DNA of 57,160 nucleotides, taken from positions 1-57,160 of the forward strand of contig JAGQPW010000017.1 in the NCBI GenBank assembly GCA_020426515.1. Direction: 5' to 3'. The position numbers were made by a program, and so were the translations under genes. This document shows, one piece after another, positions 46,928-56,836 of the stretch. The notes under the pieces are model-generated. The model searched no databases. It was not told the DNA's origin and was given only the letters and a program-made list of their open reading frames with translations. This DNA comes from Planctomycetaceae bacterium. GTDB taxonomy: Bacteria; Planctomycetota; Planctomycetia; Planctomycetales; Planctomycetaceae. The first letter of the stretch is position 1; each line of letters begins with the position of its first letter.

Positions 46928-49624
46928 ATGAAGCTCAACGAAGGCGAATTACAGGATTCAATCCATTTCTTTTGCCAAGTCACCGGTCATGCGGAACTGC
47001 GGGGATGGCAAAGAGACCTGATCGCGGAACAGCAGCCTCGTAGCCGACTGATTCGGATTCCCACGGGCCTGGGAAAAACAGAGGGGGTCTTGGCAACATG
47101 GATGTGGCATGCGACCTCCAAGCCTAATGCCAGAGCCCGAATGGCTTGGCCGAGGCGCCTTGTGTGGTGTCTGCCGATGCGTGTTCTTGTCGAGCAGACT
47201 GGCGAAGTTGCAAGTCGATTGGTCAAAGCCTCAGAGTTGGATATCGGCGTTCATACACTGATGGGGGGAATTGAGCCGTCAGACTGGCATCTATATCCAG
47301 AACGACCGGCCATTCTCATCGGCACTCAGGATATGCTGCTTTCCCGGACGCTGAATCGCGGCTATGCCGCTGGGCGGGCACGCTGGCCGCACGACTTCGG
47401 CTTGCTGAATCATGATTGTCTGTGGGTGATGGACGAGATTCAGTTGATGGATGTCGGCCTCGCCACCTCTGCGCAATTACAGGCCTACCGAGATCGCTTT
47501 CAAAAGAGTGGATTCCGGCCGTGCCACACCTGGTGGATGAGCGCCACGCTGCAACCAGAATGGCTACTGAACGTCGATACAACGATTGCTTTCGACGACT
47601 GGAGTCGCGCTCCATGCCAGGTTTCCCCTGAAAGTCGTCAGGGTGGCGTCTGGCAAATCGAGAAAGCGTTGACAACGCAAGTAGTGCCTACCCCAGATGC
47701 GAAGGGGTTCGGTGAGCTGGTGCTTGAGCGACACAGTCAACTGAAATCCGGGGAGCACGGCAAAATCACCTTGGTCGTGTGCAACACGGTCGAACGGGCA
47801 ATCGCCACGCATGCTGCGCTGCAGAAGAAGGGACGCAAGGATGGCTTGGAACTGGTGCACAGCCGTTTTCGACCTTATGAACGAAAAAGGTGGAATGAAT
47901 TCCTTAAGAGGAGAGCGTGCAACCCAGAGGCGGATCGAATCATCGTCGCCACGCAAGTCGTCGAGGCAGGTGTCGATATCTCTGCTGGATGCTTAGTGAC
48001 AGAACTCGCTCCTTGGCCGAGTTTGGTCCAACGATTCGGCCGGTGCGCTCGCTATGGAGGGAGCGGACAGGTCGTTGTCGTCGACCGGGGACAGGATGAA
48101 AAGTCTGCACTCCCCTATGAGTCAGACGCCCTCACGAGTGCCTGGAACGCGGTGCAGCAACTCAATGACGTCGGGATTCGGCGGCTTGAAGAATTCGAAG
48201 CCGCTCTCGATACCGAGTCACGCAAGGAACTCTATCCTTACTCTCCCGCACACTTACTGATGGAGGAGGAGTTCGTCGAATTATTCGATACCACAGCCGA
48301 TCTCACCGGGGCCGATCTCGATATCAGCCGGTTTATTCGTTCCGGTGATGAACGAGATCTGCAGGTGTTCTGGACAGAGGTTTCCAAGAAGGCAGATCCT
48401 GATTCGAAACGACAGCCACTGCGTGATGAGCTGTGCTCTGTTCCCTTTTTAGCAGCGCGGGACTGGTTGTGTGGGAAAGAGACGAAATCGAATCGGAAGC
48501 CGAGGTTGCGGAACAACATGCGAGCCTGGATCTGGGATTGGATCGAGGGCCAATGGGTTGGAGTCACTCGTGAGATGTTGTTGCCCGGTCGAATAGTTTG
48601 CGTCGCAACGGAATGTGGTGGCTATCTAAGCGAAGTTGGCTTTGCCCCCGATTCGCCGGTGAAGGTTGACGAAGTCCCGATCCCAGAGCCGGAATCGAAG
48701 GTCGATCCAGATGATGAAAACGACTCGAAGCAGGATGGTGAACCACTCAGCCAGACCAGTGACTGGAAGACAATTGCTTACCACAGCCACGAAGTTGCTC
48801 AAGAAGTTCGGGGCATCGGCCAGGTACTCGAATTACCGAGTCATTTGCTGGAATTGATGGAACTGGCCGCCAGCTGGCACGATTTGGGGAAGGCCCATCC
48901 GGCGTTTCAAGGGATGTTGCGAAGCTCGGAGACCGAGAAACGTCCCGCCCGATTCGATTTAGCAAAGGGACCAAAGTCCGCTTGGATCGCCAATCGGTCA
49001 AAGTTGTACACGTATCTGGACGATTCGGACCAACGCCCTGGATTTCGTCATGAGTTAGCCAGTGCACTGGCGTTATTCGCTGTGTTGAGACAGTTCGCTC
49101 CGCAGCACGAAGCGCTCCTTGGTTCGTGGACGGAGTTGTTCGAAGCGATGTCGCGGGCGATACCAGAACCTGTACCGGAATGTCAGCATGCCGAGATTCA
49201 ACGCATCCTCGCATGCACTGCCGATGACTTCAATCTGCTGGTGTACCTCATCGCTTCGCACCATGGAAAGGTGCGAGTCGCCCTGCATGCAGCGCCCGCG
49301 GACCAGGACTATCAGATTCGGCAGAGCAATGACCGTCGCGGATTGCCGATCCGCGGAGTTCGCAATGGAGACATCATTCCGGCAATCAGCATCACACCAA
49401 GCGGTGCACCTTTGCCAGAGATAACGCTTTCGCTCGAACCAGCGTCGCTTGGTCTTTCGTTTGCGACAGGGGCCAGTTGGCGCGAGCGGACGCAACAGCT
49501 GACCCGTCACTACGGTCCAGCGGCGCTTGGCTACCTGGAAGCGATCCTGCGTTCGGCGGATGTTCGGGCCTCGCAATCGACTGCAGCTGATCCTGCATTT
49601 ACCGAAGGAGAGGTGCCTCAATGA
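46928..49624 (+). CDS. cas3: Type I-G Cas3: helicase with C-terminal HD nuclease
   Basis: 898 aa from ATG 46928, chosen for its GGCGGG-type ribosome site over a start 33 bases upstream. It is the target-degrading enzyme recruited by Cascade. Helicase motifs: Walker A IPTGLGKTE (K50), motif II DEIQ (D169-Q172), motif III SATL (205-208), motif V/VI 'VATQVVEAGVDI' and 'QRFGRCARYG'. The HD metal site is C-terminal: SWHDLGKAHPAF (H651, D652), with later His residues in 'YLIASHHGKVR'. An HD domain after the helicase is the arrangement of subtype I-G/I-U; most other type I Cas3 proteins have it first. The stop overlaps csx17 (ATGA). Confidence 0.93.
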   Translation: MKLNEGELQDSIHFFCQVTGHAELRGWQRDLIAEQQPRSRLIRIPTGLGKTEGVLATWMWHATSKPNARARMAWPRRLVWCLPMRVLVEQTGEVASRLVKASELDIGVHTLMGGIEPSDWHLYPERPAILIGTQDMLLSRTLNRGYAAGRARWPHDFGLLNHDCLWVMDEIQLMDVGLATSAQLQAYRDRFQKSGFRPCHTWWMSATLQPEWLLNVDTTIAFDDWSRAPCQVSPESRQGGVWQIEKALTTQVVPTPDAKGFGELVLERHSQLKSGEHGKITLVVCNTVERAIATHAALQKKGRKDGLELVHSRFRPYERKRWNEFLKRRACNPEADRIIVATQVVEAGVDISAGCLVTELAPWPSLVQRFGRCARYGGSGQVVVVDRGQDEKSALPYESDALTSAWNAVQQLNDVGIRRLEEFEAALDTESRKELYPYSPAHLLMEEEFVELFDTTADLTGADLDISRFIRSGDERDLQVFWTEVSKKADPDSKRQPLRDELCSVPFLAARDWLCGKETKSNRKPRLRNNMRAWIWDWIEGQWVGVTREMLLPGRIVCVATECGGYLSEVGFAPDSPVKVDEVPIPEPESKVDPDDENDSKQDGEPLSQTSDWKTIAYHSHEVAQEVRGIGQVLELPSHLLELMELAASWHDLGKAHPAFQGMLRSSETEKRPARFDLAKGPKSAWIANRSKLYTYLDDSDQRPGFRHELASALALFAVLRQFAPQHEALLGSWTELFEAMSRAIPEPVPECQHAEIQRILACTADDFNLLVYLIASHHGKVRVALHAAPADQDYQIRQSNDRRGLPIRGVRNGDIIPAISITPSGAPLPEITLSLEPASLGLSFATGASWRERTQQLTRHYGPAALGYLEAILRSADVRASQSTAADPAFTEGEVPQ

Positions 49625-51831
49625 CGCTGCATCTTCATCACCTGCAAGGCTGTGCCCCCGCTCCCCTGGCGCTGTATCTCAAAGCCGTTGGCATTCTGCG
49701 TCTGGTGAGCGAGCAAGCCGATTCCGCAGCCCGAGGATGGTGGCAGGACGAACACTTCTGCCTGCTGACGAAACTCGATCGGGAAGCGTTCGATCGGTTC
49801 TTCCTGGAGGAATACGCTCCGACACCAGTGTTCAATCCATGGGGAGGTCGCTCGGGATTCTATGATGGGTCACCGGAAAAGACCTCGCGGATGGCATTGG
49901 AGGAAGTTGAACGCTCGCAATTCGAAAGATTACGTGGATTTCGCTCCGCCTGCCAGATTGTTCGGGAGTTGGCAGGGACAGTGAAGCCCGCGAATAAAGA
50001 AGATCAGCATGCACTGGTAAGCGGAGTTCGCAGGTCAATTCGCGGTCCAGCGATCGATTGGTTGTCGACGGTATTGGCAGATCTAGGTGAGGACAACTTT
50101 GGTCCGCCAATATTCGGGACTGGTGGCAACGAGGGCAGTGGGAGCTATACGGCGGCATATTTTGCTGCAATCAATGAATGTATCGTCTGCCGAACGTGGG
50201 ATTCGCAAATTCACGATTGTCTGTATGAGATCGCTTCTGAAGCAACTCGAACTTGGGATGGATCATTTTTCGCTCGTGAAACGGCAAGTTCAAAGAAGCC
50301 CAAGAAGAAAAACGTTGACGGACCTTTCCGACAATTTCTTCCTGAAGGTGCTCTATCGCCATGGGATCTCCTGCTGATGTTCGAAGGAGCGTGTGCATTT
50401 CATTCGGGAGTGGTTAAACGTTCTTCCGATAATTCCACCCTACTTACGAGTTCGCCCTTCTACTTTAGGCCACACGGAATAGGGACTGGAGCGAGTTGTG
50501 ATGCTGACGAATACGTCGTCAACAAGGGGCGTCGCCAGCCTGGACGTGGCGAACAGTGGTTTCCGATTTGGAATCAACCTTGTACCTATTCTGAAGTGAA
50601 GACATTACTCGTTGAAGGGAAGTGCTCGATTGGTCGAAATCAGGCACAAAAGCCTCTCGATGCGGCGAGGGCGATAAGAAGACTAGGAGTCAGTCGGGGC
50701 GTAGACGAGTTCATCAGGTATGGGTACTACCAGCGGAATAATATGGCGACTCACTTTGCAGTGCCGCTGGGAAGGATACGAGTGCCGAAAGAAACTGACG
50801 AGAATGCCCGTCTCATCGACGACATCGCCCCCTGGATGCAGCGGTTGCAGCGGCTGTCCCGCGACACCAGCACGAATCATCCTCCCGCCAGGCTGGTGCA
50901 CGCCGAGCGGCGGCTGGCGAACGCGGTCTTCGAAGCGTTGACTCATGACCACACCCCGCAGCGCTGGCATCTGATTCTCGGCCTCATGGTCGATATCGAA
51001 TCGATTCAACAAGGTGGCACAGCGATTCAAGCCGGCCCAATCCCCCGCCTGCAACCTGGGTGGATCAAGGCGGCCGCTGACGACTCTCCCGAATTTCGAC
51101 TCGCACTGGCGTTGGGAAGCGCCGCGACAGGCTATCGGAAGAACGGACGTGCGATTGATCCTGTCCGGCATCATTGGCTGCCATTGGAACAAGGAGCGTA
51201 CCGCTTCCAGGTCACTGACAAACGGCTCGCTAAAGATACGCGCGTCGTCATGACAGGCCGCGATCCCGTGGCCGATTGCGCTGCTGTTGCTCAACGACGA
51301 TTGATCGAGGCGGAACATACGGGACAGCGGCATCTTCCGTTGAAAGCAGCCTTCCGGTGCGATGCCCGACTCGAAGACCTTGCACGCCTGATAAATGGAG
51401 ACGTTGACCTGGACCGCACCATAGTCCTCGCCCGAGCCTTCATGGCCCTCGATTGGAGCCGCTGGAACCCGGATCAGCATCTCCCGGAAATGCCCAAACA
51501 AGATTATTTCTCTCATCCCGATGAAGCCTGGCTGGCGATCCGTCTGGCTTGTTTGCCGAAGTGGAAAGCCTCCGCTGATCCGGATTCGCTGAGCATTCCG
51601 TGTGAACCTGCCATGGTATCCCGGCTACTCGCTGGTGATGGCGGTGCTGCAGTGCGGATCGCGGCGAGAAGACTCGGAGCGCATGGCATTCGCGTGCCGT
51701 TTCAATCAGCGATCACTGATTCACAGACTGCCAGATTGTGGGCTGCGGCCCTAGTTTATCCCATCTCTCGATGGACCGCAAAGCGTGCCGTCGAGATCCT
51801 CGTCCCTGATTACTTTGGAGAACACGCATGA
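49621..51831 (+). CDS. csx17: Csx17 / Cas8g, type I-G Cascade large subunit
   Basis: 736 aa. The N-terminus 'LHHLQGCAPAPLALYLKAVGILRLVSEQAD' is characteristic of the Csx17 family (GCap.PL..YLkAlGvlRlva). Other family-like stretches are 'GTGGNEGSGSYTAAY', 'PWDLLLMFEGACAF' and 'EFIRYGYYQRN'. As Cas8g it should recognise the PAM and recruit Cas3. It overlaps cas3 and cas7 by four bases each, so it is translated with both. Confidence 0.92.
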   Translation: MTLHLHHLQGCAPAPLALYLKAVGILRLVSEQADSAARGWWQDEHFCLLTKLDREAFDRFFLEEYAPTPVFNPWGGRSGFYDGSPEKTSRMALEEVERSQFERLRGFRSACQIVRELAGTVKPANKEDQHALVSGVRRSIRGPAIDWLSTVLADLGEDNFGPPIFGTGGNEGSGSYTAAYFAAINECIVCRTWDSQIHDCLYEIASEATRTWDGSFFARETASSKKPKKKNVDGPFRQFLPEGALSPWDLLLMFEGACAFHSGVVKRSSDNSTLLTSSPFYFRPHGIGTGASCDADEYVVNKGRRQPGRGEQWFPIWNQPCTYSEVKTLLVEGKCSIGRNQAQKPLDAARAIRRLGVSRGVDEFIRYGYYQRNNMATHFAVPLGRIRVPKETDENARLIDDIAPWMQRLQRLSRDTSTNHPPARLVHAERRLANAVFEALTHDHTPQRWHLILGLMVDIESIQQGGTAIQAGPIPRLQPGWIKAAADDSPEFRLALALGSAATGYRKNGRAIDPVRHHWLPLEQGAYRFQVTDKRLAKDTRVVMTGRDPVADCAAVAQRRLIEAEHTGQRHLPLKAAFRCDARLEDLARLINGDVDLDRTIVLARAFMALDWSRWNPDQHLPEMPKQDYFSHPDEAWLAIRLACLPKWKASADPDSLSIPCEPAMVSRLLAGDGGAAVRIAARRLGAHGIRVPFQSAITDSQTARLWAAALVYPISRWTAKRAVEILVPDYFGEHA

Positions 51832-52841
51832 TTGATCTGAGTCCACTGAACGGCGTGAACCGCCTGCTGTTTTCAGTCCCGCTGCAGCCGATCCAAACAG
51901 ATCGCTTTCAGCCCACCGGATTCCCCAGCCTCGGAGCAGCCACCTATCAAACCAGCGCGGGTCAGAAGCTCCTGGTCGAGAGCGCCCAGAGCATGGCCAA
52001 CCGGCTGGAAAGGGTTTGCTGGGATGACGTCAACAATGCTCCCATCGAACCTCTGAAGGGGATCAGTCACGTTACCGTAACAAAAAGCGGAGAGTTTCTG
52101 ACGGATACCATGTTGGAAGCCCACCGGCTGAACAGCCCGTATCTGCTGGAAGCGAGTGACAAGTCCTTTTATGACAAACTCAAGTCCGATCTCGGTGGGT
52201 TGGCAGACGGGCCGATCAATCGGAAAGTGCTCGCGGAAGTTGTCCTGAAGTACGATGTCGGGAGTCTCATCCACGGGCTGTTCCTGGCGAAGAGTGACCT
52301 TGCTGGCGGTCGACTGCGTATCTCTCGCGTACTCTCGTCGTTTGTCGAAGCGTCCGGGGTCCGCGTGGCCGCCTCGGGTGGCGTGAAGAACGATCATGTG
52401 AATCCGTCCGGAGATACGAAGTCTGGGTTTGGCAATGTCCCGTTCTCACGTGACGAATTCACGGCCGACTCGATTGCCTGTCACTTCAATATCGATCTCG
52501 CGCAGATCCGCGGTTACGGGCTGGGCGAGGACGTCGAACGAATGCTGATTCTTCTCGTGCTGCATCGGCTGCGTCGTTTGCTCGATGGAGACATGCGGTT
52601 CCGCACCGCCTGCGACCTTGAGCCAGTTGCTCCGGAGAACATCGTCGCAACCCGTCCTAAGAACTTCGCTCTGCCGAGTCTGACCGACCTGGAGAAAGAG
52701 TTGCCAGGGGCGATCAAGAAGTGCTCCCCCAAAATGACCCACGAGACGGTCGCCTTCGAGGACGAACTCAAGAAAGCGAAGAAATCGAAGGGTGCGGCCG
52801 ACGACAGCGAAGACTTCACCGAGAACGACGAGGACGAATAA
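51828..52841 (+). CDS. cas7: Cas7 of type I-G (Csb1/GSU0053 family), Cascade backbone
   Basis: 337 aa. Starts MIDLSPLNG and carries the Csb1 pattern: 'FQPTGFPSLGAATY', 'LVESAQSMANRLE', 'SPYLLE', 'DVGSLIHGLFL', and 'GRLRISRVLSSFVEA'. Multiple copies should coat the guide RNA. The tail is acidic and low complexity (DDSEDFTENDEDE). The stop shares a base with the csb2 start (TAATG). Confidence 0.93.
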   Translation: MIDLSPLNGVNRLLFSVPLQPIQTDRFQPTGFPSLGAATYQTSAGQKLLVESAQSMANRLERVCWDDVNNAPIEPLKGISHVTVTKSGEFLTDTMLEAHRLNSPYLLEASDKSFYDKLKSDLGGLADGPINRKVLAEVVLKYDVGSLIHGLFLAKSDLAGGRLRISRVLSSFVEASGVRVAASGGVKNDHVNPSGDTKSGFGNVPFSRDEFTADSIACHFNIDLAQIRGYGLGEDVERMLILLVLHRLRRLLDGDMRFRTACDLEPVAPENIVATRPKNFALPSLTDLEKELPGAIKKCSPKMTHETVAFEDELKKAKKSKGAADDSEDFTENDEDE

Positions 52842-54436
52842 TGCCCACCATCGAGATTTCGTTTCCCGGTGGCCGGTATCATGCCACGCCGTGGGGCCAT
52901 CACGTCAACGAGGGGCAAATCGAATGGCCTCCCTGTCCGTGGCGGCTGTTGCGTGCCCTCATCGCTGCCGGGTTCAATACACAGGGCTGGACGGAAATAC
53001 CGGAAACGGCGCGTAGCCTGATCGAAAAGCTGGCATCGACTCTGCCGGAGTACGAACTTCCCCAAGTGAGTGTGGCGCATAGTCGGCACTACATGCCTAC
53101 CGGCGAACTTTCCAAAGGGACCGAAAAGACGACTCTCGTCTTCGACACCTGGGCCAATGTCGCCAATGGTCAAATGCGGGTCCGTTGGGATTGTGAACTT
53201 AATGAATCTGAAAGCGAGTTGTTCAGACGACTCGTGGAGGCTGTCGGGTACCTGGGCCGCAGTGAAAGCTGGATCGACGCCAAGGTGATTCCGGATGTCG
53301 ACTTCGACCAGCAACGCAGTGCGGTTGCTCACACCAAGGGAATGTACCCCGGACCGAATTGGGAGCAGATTATGCTGACCGCTCCCCTTGCTCCGAGCGA
53401 CTATCAGCAATGGCAACAACAGCGAGTCGACGAGGCCCTGACAGAGTTTCCGCTGCCTGAAGGGAAGAAGAAACCACCTGCGGCACTTCAAAAGAAACGC
53501 GATGCAGCCATCGTCCCCTACCCGAAAGACCTCATCGAGTGTCTTCTCAAAGACACGAACTGGTGGAAGAAGGAGCACAACTGGAGCCAACCTCCTGGTT
53601 CACAGCGCGTCCTGTATTGGCGACGGTCCGACGCCCTTCAAGTGGCGACTCCACAACGCCGGCAATTACCACGCGAGCATCGCGTTGAAGTGATGCTGCT
53701 TGCATTATCCACGCCAAGTCGGAACAAATCCGGCTTGCCACATGTTTCGCGGACGTTGCCGCAGGCCGAGTTGATTCACCGTGCCATTGTCGGCCGTGCT
53801 GGCCAAGGGCAACGGATCAATTGTCCCGAACTGACCGGCAGAGACGATGCGGGACGGCCTTTGCAGGGCGGCCATCGGCACGCTCACATCCTGCCGCTGG
53901 ACCTCGACGGAGACAAGCACCTCGATCACATTCTCATTTACGCATCAATGGGACTCGGCTCACGCGCCCAGTCAGCGATACGAGGTTTGAAACGAACCTG
54001 GACCAAAGGCGGAGTCAACCTGCAAGTTTCCTTAGTCGGAGCTGGTTGCCTCAACCAACTCCGCACTCTGCACGAACCTCTCTCGCGGGGAATTCAAACG
54101 ATTCTCGGCCCGATCGAGGGATCGCGAGTTTGGATCAGCAAAACTCCCTTCGTACCTCCAAGGCATCTCAAGTCCCGGGGGAGGAACACACTTTTCGGCC
54201 AAGTGGCCGCAGAACTGTCATCCCGTGGATTGAGAGTTGCATCAAGCATTGATCGCATTGACACGAACGACACTCACACCCTCCGACATTTTGTCCGCGT
54301 CCGCAGACACGGCGGGAATGCACCACCGCTCAATGCGGGCTTCATTTTAAGAATGGAGTTTCCCAAACCCGTCCAAGGACCGCTCACTCTTGGGTACGGT
54401 GGCCACTTCGGCATGGGCCTATTTCAAACAGAGTGA
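52841..54436 (+). CDS. csb2: Csb2 (Cas5-Cas6 fusion, GSU0054 family)
   Basis: 531 aa from ATG 52841. The N-terminal RAMP half opens 'ISFPGGRYHATPWGHHVNEGQIEWPP' and is Cas5-like, expected to cap the guide 5' handle. The C-terminal half has 'GHRHAHILPLDLDGDKHLDHI' and ends in the Gly-rich loop GYGGHFGMGLF typical of Cas6-type RAMPs; it should process the pre-crRNA. The fusion is diagnostic of subtype I-G. The HRHAH histidines are candidate active-site residues. Confidence 0.92.
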   Translation: MPTIEISFPGGRYHATPWGHHVNEGQIEWPPCPWRLLRALIAAGFNTQGWTEIPETARSLIEKLASTLPEYELPQVSVAHSRHYMPTGELSKGTEKTTLVFDTWANVANGQMRVRWDCELNESESELFRRLVEAVGYLGRSESWIDAKVIPDVDFDQQRSAVAHTKGMYPGPNWEQIMLTAPLAPSDYQQWQQQRVDEALTEFPLPEGKKKPPAALQKKRDAAIVPYPKDLIECLLKDTNWWKKEHNWSQPPGSQRVLYWRRSDALQVATPQRRQLPREHRVEVMLLALSTPSRNKSGLPHVSRTLPQAELIHRAIVGRAGQGQRINCPELTGRDDAGRPLQGGHRHAHILPLDLDGDKHLDHILIYASMGLGSRAQSAIRGLKRTWTKGGVNLQVSLVGAGCLNQLRTLHEPLSRGIQTILGPIEGSRVWISKTPFVPPRHLKSRGRNTLFGQVAAELSSRGLRVASSIDRIDTNDTHTLRHFVRVRRHGGNAPPLNAGFILRMEFPKPVQGPLTLGYGGHFGMGLFQTE

Positions 54437-54493
54437 AATCGAGACGATGCTCTACCCCTGGCCTCCACATTGCATCGAGGTGACGAGGAACCA

Positions 54494-54790
54494 ATGTCAC
54501 TTGATTCGCGGCCAGCACCCATTCCTGATCTTCCTCTCGCGGCGATCAAGATTCGCGAAGGCTTGCTCGGTCTCCGGAAACCAACTTTCAAGTACTCCAT
54601 TGCTGGTGTCGAAGATCTTGAGTTAATTGCGGACACACTCGTTTTCTTCGTGCCAGCCTTGACGCTCGCCTCACGCGGTCCGTTGGAACGGCAGGTTTTC
54701 CTTCCGGCTTCGGAATCAAAGATCGTCGGCTCAGGCAGGCACTACGGCCTCGGCCTGTTTGCAGCCCAAACACTCACCAACGACACATAA
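54494..54790 (+). CDS. Small unassigned Cas-operon protein with RAMP-like glycine loop
   Basis: 98 aa from ATG 54494, which has GAGGA at good spacing; an in-frame start 24 bases upstream lacks this. The end reads GSGRHYGLGLF, very like the last residues of Csb2 just upstream (GYGGHFGMGLF), the loop of Cas6/RAMP folds. The rest is short ('IKIREGLLGLRKPTFKYS', 'TLVFFVPALTLASRGPLERQVFLP'), too small for a whole RAMP domain. It may be a free-standing half-RAMP, a duplicate of the csb2 end, or a small Cascade subunit. It is not one of the standard type I-G genes I know. Confidence 0.65.
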   Translation: MSLDSRPAPIPDLPLAAIKIREGLLGLRKPTFKYSIAGVEDLELIADTLVFFVPALTLASRGPLERQVFLPASESKIVGSGRHYGLGLFAAQTLTNDT

Positions 54791-55024
54791 CACGCAATCC
54801 TTCAAAACTTCGCTCCCACTCGAGTTTTCGCTTTCCCGAGGTTGCCTTGGCTCATATGGTCAACTCCATCCTGCGGTAACCACCCACGGAGTGTTGCCGT
54901 TTTCTCAGGGAGGGCTCTCCTGAAGGGGCGTTGCGGGCAACTGGGCATGGGCGAATGATGCCCTCGCAATGCTGATAAGACAGGGCGGCGGGCAGGCGGA
55001 GCCTTGGGGCCGTTTGGGTGTTAC
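54791..55024. promoter_or_regulatory. Gap before the adaptation genes
   Basis: 234 bases without a gene, after four tightly packed interference genes and the small ORF. It may hold a separate promoter for cas4-cas1 and cas2. No repeat or clear promoter seen. Confidence 0.4.
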
Positions 55025-56818
55025 ATGATTTCCCGTCCGCACTGGTCTGCACCAGCGAAGCCCGCAGGTGCGTTTCCGCTGACCGAGCAGGATCTCATTC
55101 CGGTTCGCATGCTCAACGAGTTTGCTTACTGTCCTCGTTTGGGTTACCTCGAATGGGTGCAGGGAGAGTGGGCTGAGAACTTGGAAACCAAACAGGGAAC
55201 GTTTGGGCATCGTAATGTGGATAAACCGGATCGAAAAAACATCCCTGCTGTCACTGAAGACCATGAGCAGGCTGCATCAGCTCCTGACGAGGTCGAGGCC
55301 CAGAATGATCCGTTCGAGTCCCCGATTCATGCCCGCTCCATCACCCTCTCTTCTGATGAAGATGGCATCCTTGCCAAGCTCGACTTGCTGGAACTCTCCG
55401 GCAAGCAGGCCACGCCTGTCGACTACAAGCGGGGGGCCGTTCCGGAGATTCCCGAAGGAGCGTGGGAACCGGAACGAGTGCAGATCTGTGCCCAGGGGCT
55501 GATCCTGCGGGCCAACGGATACGAATGCACCGAAGGCGTGATCTACTACATCGCCTCCCGACGGCGGGTGGTAATCCCGCTCACTGAGGGGTTGGTCAGC
55601 CGCACTCGCGAACTCATTGCCCAGTTCCGTGCGGCCGCTGCGTCGGGGATCTGTCCACCACCGATGGAGGACAGTCCCAAGTGCCCGCGCTGCTCTCTGG
55701 TGGGCATCTGCCTGCCCGATGAAACCAACCTGCTGCTGCATCAGCTGGAGTTCCTGGATGGCGGGGAACCAAGGACGGAAGGATTCTCCCCGGCTGCGCC
55801 GCGCAAACTTCTCCCCGCCCGACACAATGCCTTACCAATGTACATTCAGCATCAGGGGGCCTTCATCGGAAAATCGGGCGACCGCGTTACCGTGAAGCTC
55901 AAAAGCAAGGAGTTGGCCAGCGTACGATTGTTGGACGTCTCGCAGGTGTGCGTGTTTGGCAACGTGATGTTCTCGGCTCATGCAATTAAGGAACTCACAC
56001 TGCGCAATGTTCCGATCGTGCATCTGACCTACGGGGGATGGTTCCACAGCATGACGACCGGCCTCAGCCACAAAAATGTAGAACTGCGTATCCAGCAGTA
56101 CCGTGTTGCTGATAATCCTGGCGCATCTCTGAGCATTGCCAAGCAACTGATCGCCGGCAAGATCAAGAACAGCCGCACTTTGTTGAGGCGGCATCTCGGT
56201 GATCGTGAAGCACCCGTGCTGCGTCACTTGGCCGAATATTACAAGCGGGTCCAACGAGCCGAATCGGCAGAGACGTTGCTCGGGCTCGAAGGCATGGCCG
56301 CCAAGGAGTATTTCGCTGCGTTCTTTACGCTACTGGCTGGACAGCAGGAGTTCGATGTCAACGGCCGCAATCGCCGGCCACCACGCGATCCTGTCAATGC
56401 AGTGCTGTCATTCGTCTACAGCCTGCTTACCAAGGAACTTACCATCACACTGAACTCGGTCGGTTTTGATCCGATGCTGGGTTTCTTTCACCGTCCCCGT
56501 TACGGTCGCCCCTCGCTCGCCCTCGACCTAGCCGAAGAGTATCGCCCCCTGATCGCCGATTCCGTCACGCTCACGGCGTTCAACAACGGCGAGGTCAATC
56601 GCGATTCATTCATCGAGCGGGCGGGGGCCGTGGCCATGACCGATGCTGGCCGTCGCAGTGTGATCGCGGCCTTTGAACGCCGGATGGACACTGAAGTGAC
56701 ACACCCCATCTTCGGCTACAAGATCAGCTACCGCCGCATCCTGGAGGTTCAGTCCCGTCTACTGGCCCGGCATCTCCTCGGCGAGATTCCTGAGTACCCC
56801 AGCTTCGTCACCCGCTAA
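55025..56818 (+). CDS. cas4-cas1: Cas4-Cas1 fusion, spacer acquisition
   Basis: 597 aa counting from ATG 55025; an alternative TTG at 55004 would add seven residues, and neither has a strong ribosome site. The Cas4 half (1-~240) is a RecB-type nuclease with a likely Fe-S cluster from C36, C220, C223 and C229 and a VDYK active-site motif (D133-K135). The Cas1 half (~260-597) has E422 (LLGLEGMAAKEY), H489 (GFFHRPRYGRPSLAL) and the acidic LALDLAEEYRP, the integrase triad. The fusion is typical of I-G and some other systems. Cas4 selects PAM-bearing prespacers; Cas1 with Cas2 inserts them. Confidence 0.93.
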   Translation: MISRPHWSAPAKPAGAFPLTEQDLIPVRMLNEFAYCPRLGYLEWVQGEWAENLETKQGTFGHRNVDKPDRKNIPAVTEDHEQAASAPDEVEAQNDPFESPIHARSITLSSDEDGILAKLDLLELSGKQATPVDYKRGAVPEIPEGAWEPERVQICAQGLILRANGYECTEGVIYYIASRRRVVIPLTEGLVSRTRELIAQFRAAAASGICPPPMEDSPKCPRCSLVGICLPDETNLLLHQLEFLDGGEPRTEGFSPAAPRKLLPARHNALPMYIQHQGAFIGKSGDRVTVKLKSKELASVRLLDVSQVCVFGNVMFSAHAIKELTLRNVPIVHLTYGGWFHSMTTGLSHKNVELRIQQYRVADNPGASLSIAKQLIAGKIKNSRTLLRRHLGDREAPVLRHLAEYYKRVQRAESAETLLGLEGMAAKEYFAAFFTLLAGQQEFDVNGRNRRPPRDPVNAVLSFVYSLLTKELTITLNSVGFDPMLGFFHRPRYGRPSLALDLAEEYRPLIADSVTLTAFNNGEVNRDSFIERAGAVAMTDAGRRSVIAAFERRMDTEVTHPIFGYKISYRRILEVQSRLLARHLLGEIPEYPSFVTR

Positions 56819-56836
56819 CGCTCAACGATCCACGCC

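Noticed and set aside
53821..54252. 143-codon frame inside csb2
   Set aside because: Out-of-frame shadow of the Cas6-like half of Csb2.
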